A stretch of DNA of 52,249 nt, taken from assembly GCA_017522065.1 (NCBI GenBank), contig JAFXAD010000047.1, positions 1-52,249 on the forward strand, read 5' to 3'. The notes below the pieces were generated by a model. It searched no databases and was not told the DNA's origin. It saw nothing but the letters and a program-made list of their open reading frames with translations. This stretch comes from Bacteroidales bacterium. GTDB taxonomy: Bacteria; Bacteroidota; Bacteroidia; Bacteroidales; P3. The position numbers were made by a program, and so were the translations under genes. Below, one piece after another: positions 16,550-23,504 of the stretch; the first letter of the stretch is position 1; every line of letters begins with the position of its first letter.

Positions 16550-17791
16550 ATGAAGAGCACAATATTAATGCAACGCGCTGAGCGAGACAGAATTGCCGCC
16601 CGGCCATACATTGACCGCAAAACGAACTATCGAACCACCGAGATGCTGGAAAGTCCGCTGATAAAGCTGATTACCGGTCCACGCAGGGCTGGCAAGTCGG
16701 TGTACGCGATGCTTATGCTTAAAGGGTGCAACTTTGCTTACCTCAACTTCGACGACAAGCAGTTGCTCGACCGCTGGGACGACGAACTTGTTGAGCGTAC
16801 GCTCGACGAGGTCTATCCCGGTTACGAATACCTGATGCTCGACGAGGTGCAGAACCTGCCTGGATGGGATCTGTGGGTGAGCAAGCTGTACCGCAACGGC
16901 AAGAACCTCGTCATCACGGGCAGCAACGCCAATATGCTGTCGAGCGAGATGGCTACGGTGCTTACCGGCCGGTATCTGCAAATCGAGATGCTGCCTTTCA
17001 GTCTGGCCGAGGTGATGGCGGCTGAAGGCATCGACATTGCCGACATCAAAGCAGAACAGCAGACCCGCGCAAGCCTCATAGCTGACGACTATCTGCGCAA
17101 CGGCGGCTTCCCCGAGACGGTACTGGCACGTGGCATCACGGGGAACTACCTTGCCACGCTCTTCGACTCTATCCTGCTGAAGGATGTGGCACAGCGACAC
17201 CACGTCCGCAAGACCACCGACCTATATGGCCTGGCCACCTACCTGCTTTCCAATTTCTGCAACCCTTTTTCCGCTAACGACCTTGCCGAAGAGCTGAACA
17301 TCGCCAGCGTCACCACCACAAAGAAATACTGCGACTACCTGAACGAACCGTTCCTCTTCTTCTTCCTGCCGCGCTTCAACAACAAACTGAAGCTTATGGC
17401 CAAAGCCGACCGCAAGGCATACGTTGTCGACAACGGCTTTGTACAGTCGTCGGCGTTCAACCTGAGCGACAACCTGGGACGGCTGCTGGAGAATCAGGTG
17501 TTTGTGGAACTGCTGCGGAAAGGCTACGAACCGGGCAAGACACTCTTCTACTACCGCTCGCGCAACAACCGAGAGGTCGACTTCGTCACCCGCCGAGGCA
17601 CGAAAGTGGAGCGTCTGATACAGGTATCCTACAGCCTCGACTCGGCAAAGACGCGCAAACGTGAGGCCAGTGCCCTGGTGGAGTGCGGCGAAGAGCTGAA
17701 ATGCGACGACCTATGCATAGTCACCTTTTCGGAAAAGGAAAAGATTGATGGCGCAAGCCCCATCTCAGTCATTCCCATCACCGAGTTTTGA
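16550..17791 (+). CDS. AAA+ ATP-binding protein with C-terminal DUF4143 (nuclease-fold) domain
   Basis: A 413-residue cytoplasmic protein. Walker A is GPRRAGKS (43-50) and Walker B is YLMLDEVQ (94-101). A sensor segment VITGSNANML and the LTGRYLQIEMLPFSLAEV stretch are typical of the ATPase half of DUF4143 proteins. The C-terminal half (FNLSDNLGRLLENQVFVELL, then FYYRSRNNREVDFVTRRG and LIQVSYSL) is the DUF4143 domain, which has a restriction-endonuclease-like arrangement of E, D and Q residues. These proteins are very common in gut Bacteroidetes, often horizontally mobile, and of unproven function. The start at 16550 is set by the promoter at 16502-16530. The gene is wedged between a T9SS cargo gene and an orphan sorting-domain tail, which suggests it arrived by insertion or recombination. 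Confidence 0.92.
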   Translation: MKSTILMQRAERDRIAARPYIDRKTNYRTTEMLESPLIKLITGPRRAGKSVYAMLMLKGCNFAYLNFDDKQLLDRWDDELVERTLDEVYPGYEYLMLDEVQNLPGWDLWVSKLYRNGKNLVITGSNANMLSSEMATVLTGRYLQIEMLPFSLAEVMAAEGIDIADIKAEQQTRASLIADDYLRNGGFPETVLARGITGNYLATLFDSILLKDVAQRHHVRKTTDLYGLATYLLSNFCNPFSANDLAEELNIASVTTTKKYCDYLNEPFLFFFLPRFNNKLKLMAKADRKAYVVDNGFVQSSAFNLSDNLGRLLENQVFVELLRKGYEPGKTLFYYRSRNNREVDFVTRRGTKVERLIQVSYSLDSAKTRKREASALVECGEELKCDDLCIVTFSEKEKIDGASPISVIPITEF

Positions 17792-17830
17792 CCACAACCT
17801 CCCCTCTATCTCCTGATGATATCCATCACC

Positions 17831-17908
17831 ATTCTCACCCTCACCACCGCCGACGGCAAGCAGCACACCGTCCGCCTGTTGAAACAATCGGATATCTTTG
17901 GGCAATAA
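17831..17908 (+). pseudogene. Orphan T9SS sorting-domain tail (remnant of a lost cargo paralogue)
   Basis: The translation ILTLTTADGKQHTVRLLKQS followed by DIF and a stop at 17906-17908 is the last ~25 residues of the paralogous cargo proteins at 11937, 14352 and 19415, with the DNA nearly identical. There is no start or upstream domain: 40 bases upstream the ATPase gene ends. This is a relic of a fourth cargo gene whose body was replaced or deleted. Confidence 0.85.
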
Positions 17909-17946
17909 ACTGGCGAATTTCACGTTATTGATCAAAACGGAAAACG

Positions 17947-18945
17947 ATGAACGACAGACTGACAAAGGTTCTGGATGAGTACAAGCGTTTGGGAATCGCC
18001 GAGCAGATAGACTACGACAAGTTCTATCTCTACTCGCTCATTACCCATTCCACCGCCATCGAAGGCTCCACGGTCACCGAGATTGAGAACCAGCTGCTCT
18101 TCGACGAAGGCATTACCGCCAAGGGACGGACGATGCAGGAGCAGATGATGAACCTCGACCTCAAACGAGCATACGAACACAGCATTCGCTTGGCAAAGGA
18201 GCATACGCCTTTCTCTGTGGAGATGCTGCGCGGCCTCTCTGCCATCGTGATGAAAAACACCGGTTCGTCCTACAACACGGTACTTGGCTCATTCGACGCA
18301 TCGCAGGGCGACCTGCGTCTGGTCAACGTCAGCGCAGGCTTTGGCGGCAGCTCCTATATGGATTTCCACAAGGTGCCCGTCGCACTGGAGGGTTTTTGCC
18401 AATGGCTCAACGAACGTCGCCGTGCCGTGGAAAATGATATGATGGCGCAGTATAACCTTAGTTTCGATGCACACCTGCGGCTGGTCACCATCCATCCCTG
18501 GGTGGACGGCAACGGACGTATGTCGCGTCTGGTGATGAACCACCTGCAGTTCGAGTACGGACTTGTGCCTGTGAGGGTCAACAAGGAGAACCGGGCAGAG
18601 TATATCGCTGCCCTTGTCGCTTCGCGCGAAGCCGAGTCTTCAGATCCCTTCCGTCGCTTTATGCTCAATGAGCACATTTCCAACTTGAAGCGTGAGATGG
18701 CGGAGTACACACGTCAAACAGGTGGACAGAAAACTGCCGAGGTGGACAGAAAAGGTGGACAGAAAACCCGCGAAGTCCTGCTGCAAATGATCGCCGCCGA
18801 CCCCAGCGTCACCACCACACAGATGGCATCTGCCCTCGGCATCAACCGCAGCGCCGTCTCCAAGCATCTCGACCGCCTCAAAGCCGACGGACGCCTACGC
18901 CGCGTCGGCCCCGACAAAGGTGGCCATTGGGAGCTGCTGATGTGA
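17947..18945 (+). CDS. Fic-domain protein with N-terminal inhibitory motif and C-terminal winged helix
   Basis: A 332-residue Fic protein. The catalytic loop is HPWVDGNGR at 183-191 (canonical HPFxxGNGR with Phe replaced by Trp). It carries the catalytic His183, the anion-binding GNG and Arg191, so AMP or other NMP transfer to a target hydroxyl is expected. STAIEG at 35-40 matches the (S/T)xxxE(G/N) inhibitory helix motif of class II Fic proteins, so activity is probably self-restrained by Glu39. Residues ~262-332 (TTQMASALGINRSAVSKHLD and following) form a winged helix-turn-helix, suggesting DNA binding or autoregulation. A GGQKT motif occurs twice, at about 250 and 258, in the linker. The target is unknown. 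It follows the orphan sorting tail; no separate antitoxin gene is seen. Confidence 0.93.
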   Translation: MNDRLTKVLDEYKRLGIAEQIDYDKFYLYSLITHSTAIEGSTVTEIENQLLFDEGITAKGRTMQEQMMNLDLKRAYEHSIRLAKEHTPFSVEMLRGLSAIVMKNTGSSYNTVLGSFDASQGDLRLVNVSAGFGGSSYMDFHKVPVALEGFCQWLNERRRAVENDMMAQYNLSFDAHLRLVTIHPWVDGNGRMSRLVMNHLQFEYGLVPVRVNKENRAEYIAALVASREAESSDPFRRFMLNEHISNLKREMAEYTRQTGGQKTAEVDRKGGQKTREVLLQMIAADPSVTTTQMASALGINRSAVSKHLDRLKADGRLRRVGPDKGGHWELLM

Positions 18946-18960
18946 CCCCGTCCCTTCTTT

Positions 18961-19106
18961 CCGTTGCGGCGGATTTGCAATCCGACGCTGCTTAATATAA
19001 GGATTAGCAATCCGCAAAACACAAAAAATACCTGTAAAAGTATTAATGTTGGCGGATAAAAAATCCTGATATTAAAGAGTATCGGATTGCAAATCCGATA
19101 CAACAC
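18961..19106. repeat. Palindromic element, GGATTTGCAATCC family
   Basis: It starts TTGCGGCGGATTTGCAATCC and ends ATCGGATTGCAAATCCGAT followed by ACAAC, so the ends are inverted relative to each other. Internal GGATTAGCAATCC and GGCGGATAAAAAATCC are further palindromic units. The same family fills 26415-26488 and 26696-26903. The rest of the 469-base gap (18946-19414) has an AT-rich stretch near 19180-19280 with no recognisable gene. Confidence 0.8.
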
Positions 19107-19308
19107 AGTAATTACTGTTTCCTCCCTTGTCGGCCAAGCCTACGGCACACCACGGCTGCGACTTGGCGATAATGCGCGCCCAAAATGTTAAAAATACATA
19201 AATAATGTTAAAAAACAAACTTTTTTGCGCCGTTATTCTACTTATAGGGTGACAAGAAAATTTTTTCAGCGTTCCTTGTCATAGAAGCCCCCAATGGGCT
19301 CGGTTAAG

Positions 19309-19405
19309 AAAACGGATTAAGCAACGTTTCGCAAAGCGAACGCAGAACCAAACTTGTTCGAGTTATGCTGAGCCAAAGAAACGTCAACGAAGTTAAACGC
19401 AAAAA
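19309..19405 (+). repeat. Dispersed repeat copy (MITE core) in the upstream region of paralogue 3
   Basis: Near-identical to 14241-14340 and continuous with the conserved first ~90 coding bases of the following gene. The duplicated unit therefore includes the upstream region, start codon and signal peptide. Confidence 0.85.
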
Positions 19406-19414
19406 AACACGACT

Positions 19415-21517
19415 ATGACAAGAAAGACCCTCACCTTTGCGCTCCTCGCGCTGATGGCAATCACCGCCCACGCCCAGCACTTCGACTGGGTGAAGTCCTA
19501 CTGGGGAATAGCAACGAATGGCGGTCAGGCTGACGGCAACAAAATTATAGGCACTGATGCCGACTCGGACGGCAATGTGTATGTGATAGGTGAATTCACA
19601 TTGGGCGCACAAATAAATGGCGTTGACCTATTGCCGATGACTCCTTATGGACCCTCCAATAGAACAGTAAATGTTGTCATAGCCAAATTGTCACCCACTG
19701 GTGAGTTGCTGTGGCACAAAGCCATTCATTCAAACAATGGGCTCCATACTAGACCCATAGGCATAAAATGTGTAGGTGATACATCCATCGCTTGTATGGC
19801 TGATGTCGATTTGCCCGGAGGTAGCAATTATGCGTATTTTTTGGACACACTCCTTCCTAATTCGGAAAGCGGTTTTTTTTTGATGGACATTGACTCAATA
19901 ATGTCTGGATCGGTGACTGCTTGGCTGTTGTTTTCACCCGATGGCGACCTACAGGAAAGGAAACTGCTGTCAATAAGTTATATTGACAGTTCCGGCAACG
20001 ATATTATGGGGGACAGAAACTCTCCGAATGGGTCTCAGTATGCCAAAATGTATTATAACCAAGCTCCCGCCGTCCAAGCTTTTACTGTTGATAATGATGG
20101 CAATATCATAATGACGCGTGCAGCTTGGGACCGTTTGTTCTTATACTGCGACACCTGCGATTACCATCAGCAAGAATTCTCACCGGAAAATGGCCTAATT
20201 ACTGGATTTAACATTCTAGTCGGCGATACTGGAGGATTGAGAAAACTACGTTGTTCAATACCAGAGCCAACATCGCTTAAGAATTATCAACTGTTGAAAT
20301 TTTCACCGCATTTTGACAGTCTGATTGCCACTGCATACTACTTCGATATGTCGCCAGACGATACGGTTGTCAGCCACATCTCCCTCTCCGATTTACACTC
20401 TGTAAAAACCGATAGTAGGAACAGAGTGTATGTTACAGGATCTATTGTGAACGATGCGAGTTACAGAAATGCATTTAATCTTGCGATTCCCAATAGTGAC
20501 AATTTGATTCTTGATGTGCAGGAAGCCAACAATACAACAGGATTCTTAATCCAATATGATTCCCGACTGGTACCTCAAAGAATAGCCCAACTTAAAGGAG
20601 TCAACAACAATTCTCAGTTTACTATGAACTCGACGTTCCATTGTATGAATTTTGACGAGGACAGCAATGTTGTCATTTTAATTGATGTCGGTAAAACTAC
20701 CGATGATACGAATGATGGCAGATACTTCTTGTATGATACAACCCGACTGGATATAGGCATAACCACCTGTTTTTTGAGAATTGACACAGCCTGGAACTAT
20801 CTGTCTTCAGGGCAAATCAACAGCCCATCCTCTATTTCCAGATTAAACAAAAGAGTCAAACAGTATGACATTGCCGTACAGAACAACAGAATTATGGCAC
20901 AAGTCAGATATTGGAATAGACTGGCTACGATAGACAGCACATTTATCACATCGGGGCGTTCGCACGGCCTGATTACTTGGGACTATGACGGGCATTGTAT
21001 ATCTTTCATCGACTACCATTCGCCCTCCATAAACACGACAATGGGAGGCACCATTCTTCGGGATAGCATCTTATATCTGTCTGGAACATTCCAAGACGGC
21101 GCGACTCTACAGAACTTTTCCGTACCAAGCAACGGCTACTGCAACGCCTACATCGCTAAATATGTTGACACGGCGTTTATATCCCCCTACGTCCACGCAG
21201 ACGATCCTGGCGAGGTAAACATCACGCTGGTGGAGGGTGGAAACGCTTTCGTGGCATACCCCAACCCTTTCCGGCAGAGCGTGAAGATTAAGGTGCAGGG
21301 CGGACAGCTGAAAGAACATAACGGCACCGTCACCGCCATCCTAACCGACCTCTCCGGCCGCCGCGAGGAGGTCCGCCTCACACCCGACGCCCCCGGCCAG
21401 TACACCCTCGACCTCACCTCCCGCCCCCAATCTACCTATCTGTTGACCCTCTTCACCGCCGACGGCAAGCAGCACACCGTCCGCCTGATGAAACAATCGG
21501 ATATCTTTTCTCGATAA
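19415..21517 (+). CDS. Secreted T9SS type A cargo protein, paralogue 3 (HFDWVKSY family)
   Basis: A 700-residue exported protein. The signal peptide (MTRKTLTFALLALMAITAHA then Q) is followed by HFDWVKSYWG. Family motifs in order are ADSDGNVYVI, KLSPTGELLWHKAI, VDNDGNIIMT, KFSPHFDSLIATA, TWDYDGHCISFIDY and a type A sorting domain (VAYPNPFRQSVKIKVQ, ILTDLSGRREE, YLLTLFTADGKQ, MKQSDIFSR). Compared with paralogue 2, the ends are ~90-95% identical in DNA, whereas the centre is more AT-rich and strongly diverged. This is a cassette-like pattern of constant ends and variable centre. The heptamer-coded insert found in the other two sorting domains is absent here. No catalytic residues were recognised. 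Surface location is inferred from the sorting domain. Confidence 0.87.
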   Translation: MTRKTLTFALLALMAITAHAQHFDWVKSYWGIATNGGQADGNKIIGTDADSDGNVYVIGEFTLGAQINGVDLLPMTPYGPSNRTVNVVIAKLSPTGELLWHKAIHSNNGLHTRPIGIKCVGDTSIACMADVDLPGGSNYAYFLDTLLPNSESGFFLMDIDSIMSGSVTAWLLFSPDGDLQERKLLSISYIDSSGNDIMGDRNSPNGSQYAKMYYNQAPAVQAFTVDNDGNIIMTRAAWDRLFLYCDTCDYHQQEFSPENGLITGFNILVGDTGGLRKLRCSIPEPTSLKNYQLLKFSPHFDSLIATAYYFDMSPDDTVVSHISLSDLHSVKTDSRNRVYVTGSIVNDASYRNAFNLAIPNSDNLILDVQEANNTTGFLIQYDSRLVPQRIAQLKGVNNNSQFTMNSTFHCMNFDEDSNVVILIDVGKTTDDTNDGRYFLYDTTRLDIGITTCFLRIDTAWNYLSSGQINSPSSISRLNKRVKQYDIAVQNNRIMAQVRYWNRLATIDSTFITSGRSHGLITWDYDGHCISFIDYHSPSINTTMGGTILRDSILYLSGTFQDGATLQNFSVPSNGYCNAYIAKYVDTAFISPYVHADDPGEVNITLVEGGNAFVAYPNPFRQSVKIKVQGGQLKEHNGTVTAILTDLSGRREEVRLTPDAPGQYTLDLTSRPQSTYLLTLFTADGKQHTVRLMKQSDIFSR

Positions 21518-21530
21518 TGAAAACGGATTT

Positions 21531-23207
21531 ATGAAAGCAACACAGGAAAACCTTTTGTTCTCCGCTTGGCTGCACTCCGTTAGCCATCCTTCGGAACGCT
21601 ATCGAAAGCCACCGGCTTTCTTCATACTGCTGGCGGCACTTGTTGCCTCCTCGTTTGTTGCCAATGCCCAGTCAGAACAATGGAAGGCCTATTTGGACAT
21701 CCGCAAGCAGTCACGTGCTGACATGACGCCCTGCGAGAAGATGGAGCTTTTTGCACGAATAGACTCCCTGTTCGATGGATATATCCCGATGCGCCGTGTG
21801 GAAATGAACTACATGGAAGCAGCCCTGCAGTGCGGCGACACGGCGACATTCAAGCGGCTGGCCTTCCGCGTGGTCCGATGGAAAGGGTGGAATCCGCTGG
21901 TGTTCTACTACACAGACCAATACAAGTTTTTGAAAGACTGCGACTGGTGGCTGGAACTGGACTCTATCCAGCAGGCCGTCCACAGCAGGAAGGACTACAG
22001 CTATGCCGAAACCCTCCACCAGATGCAACAGGAAGACCAAGCGGCACGCCGTGCTTTCCGCAATTCCTCGCTCACGCCCGCTGACGAAGATTCGCTCGGT
22101 CGCAGGATGCGAGATGTGGACTCGGCTAATTTGGTGAAGCTGAAGTGGCTGATCGACACCTTGGGCTTCCCAACATGGGATCGTGTCTGCTCCTATGGCT
22201 CTGCCGATGCCTGGATAATTGCGCAGCATGCGCACCCATGGTTCCAGTACGGCTATGTCAAGCAGATGCGTCAAGCGGTGGCGGATACCAATGCCGACCC
22301 GTCAAATCTGGCCTACCTCGAAGACCGTCTGCGCACAGGGCGCGGGCTGCCACAAATCTACGGCACGCAGTTCACCTCCACCAGCGAGGACAACCGCACC
22401 GTGTGGCAATGCCCCGTCGCCGACATCAAGAACGTCAACTTGCGACGCGAACAAATGCTCATGCCGCCGCTGGAGGACTATATCGAAGGCTATCTGACAT
22501 CCTCCGCCGAAGATGGAATGCTCGACAGCGACACACCGCTGACAGAGATAGGCGACAACTATGTGCGATACTACTACCTCGGCGACCAGTTTTCGCTCCT
22601 GCCTATGGACATGCAGCAGGGGGTGACGGACGCCGTAGCATACAGCGCTGCGAGCGATTACTGCGCAGCAATTCCCATCTTCTGCTCACGGTTCTCGAAC
22701 CATTACCCCTTTGTGCGCGACCTTAAGCGCTACCTGGAATGCCTTCTGCACAGCGAGTGCGTGGGAAACCAGTACTGCTACATCAGCCATTATGAGGTGC
22801 TGGAGCGCATGGTGCTCTGCGGCTACGAGCCGGACGCTTGGCTCAACTCGCTGCCCGACACGCTCACTGCACCCCTGCTGGCCGACTACGCAAACCTGCG
22901 CGACGAATACCTGCGCTACCTCAACCACGAGGACGACGCTGAGCTCACTGCCGCCCTCGCCAGCCGCGCCGACTTCGAGGCTCTGCTTCGAAGCGGCAAG
23001 AACTACCACCGTTACGAACTCGACGCATGGAACCATGCCTATCCTTCGCTGCAGAAAATGACCGACGAACTGACCAAACGCGACTATGAAGCGTTCTTCG
23101 CCCTCCTCTGGCGCGAAGTGGAGCGTGGTAACCTCCACGCCGAAGACTACGCCTCGCTCTACGACCGCACCTACTATCGCCTCCATGGCAAAGACTGGAG
23201 CAAATGA
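21531..23207 (+). CDS. Exported DUF6624-like domain protein
   Basis: A 558-residue protein. The N-terminal ~25 residues are polar, then a hydrophobic segment (FFILLAALVASSFVANA then Q) forms a signal peptide with unusually long n-region. Around residues 203-280 the run LIDTLGFPTWDRVCSYGSAD, then AWIIAQHA, FQYGYVKQM, NLAYLEDRL and GLPQIYGTQF matches DUF6624. Members of that family are found in many bacteria without a known activity. The flanking helical regions (21-200 and 300-558) are rich in Tyr, Trp and Cys and match nothing I know. There is no T9SS domain, so it is probably periplasmic. It begins 13 bases after paralogue 3, within a 17-base repeat also found after paralogue 1. It overlaps a 40-codon reading frame at its 3' end. 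Confidence 0.82.
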   Translation: MKATQENLLFSAWLHSVSHPSERYRKPPAFFILLAALVASSFVANAQSEQWKAYLDIRKQSRADMTPCEKMELFARIDSLFDGYIPMRRVEMNYMEAALQCGDTATFKRLAFRVVRWKGWNPLVFYYTDQYKFLKDCDWWLELDSIQQAVHSRKDYSYAETLHQMQQEDQAARRAFRNSSLTPADEDSLGRRMRDVDSANLVKLKWLIDTLGFPTWDRVCSYGSADAWIIAQHAHPWFQYGYVKQMRQAVADTNADPSNLAYLEDRLRTGRGLPQIYGTQFTSTSEDNRTVWQCPVADIKNVNLRREQMLMPPLEDYIEGYLTSSAEDGMLDSDTPLTEIGDNYVRYYYLGDQFSLLPMDMQQGVTDAVAYSAASDYCAAIPIFCSRFSNHYPFVRDLKRYLECLLHSECVGNQYCYISHYEVLERMVLCGYEPDAWLNSLPDTLTAPLLADYANLRDEYLRYLNHEDDAELTAALASRADFEALLRSGKNYHRYELDAWNHAYPSLQKMTDELTKRDYEAFFALLWREVERGNLHAEDYASLYDRTYYRLHGKDWSK

Positions 23208-23326
23208 AAACCGATGTCGATGCTGCCCTGAAGCAACTCTACCGCAAACACAAACATACTATTGTGAGTCGGGATACCTTCCTTGATGAATGTAAGATGT
23301 TTAAGAAATGGATGAAGGCTGAATGA
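23204..23326 (+). CDS. Small 40-residue basic protein (possible gene)
   Basis: ATG at 23204 overlaps the stop of the DUF6624 gene (ATGA). The frame encodes 40 residues with many Lys/His (ALKQLYRKHKHTIVSRDTFL, then DECKMFKKWMKAE). Translational coupling is possible. I do not recognise a family; it may equally be the 5' piece of a degraded gene, because an open frame ending SINQDK follows at 23322-23426 without a start codon. Confidence 0.4.
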   Translation: MKTDVDAALKQLYRKHKHTIVSRDTFLDECKMFKKWMKAE

Positions 23327-23504
23327 TTGTAAACAGAAATCCGAGGTCTTCCACCTCGCAAACGACGAAGAGAAACACGCCGTACTCTATCACAACATTA
23401 AGAAATCAATCAACCAAGACAAATAAATATTGACATTGACCACCGCATCGGGCAATACCCACACCTTAAGACACATGAAAATGTCCAACATATTCTCACG
23501 ATGA
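23322..23504 (+). pseudogene. Gene remnants including a second orphan T9SS sorting-domain tail
   Basis: From 23427 the frame reads ILTLTTASGNTHTLRHMKMS then NIFSR and stop (23502-23504). This aligns with the end of the cargo paralogues (LLTLTTADGKQHTVRLLKQS, DIFSR) but is more diverged than the tail at 17831. The same frame upstream, separated by one stop codon at 23424, reads SEVFHLANDEEKHAVLYHNI and KKSINQDK with no start. The tail's stop overlaps the next gene's ATG (ATGA at 23501-23504). Confidence 0.7.
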
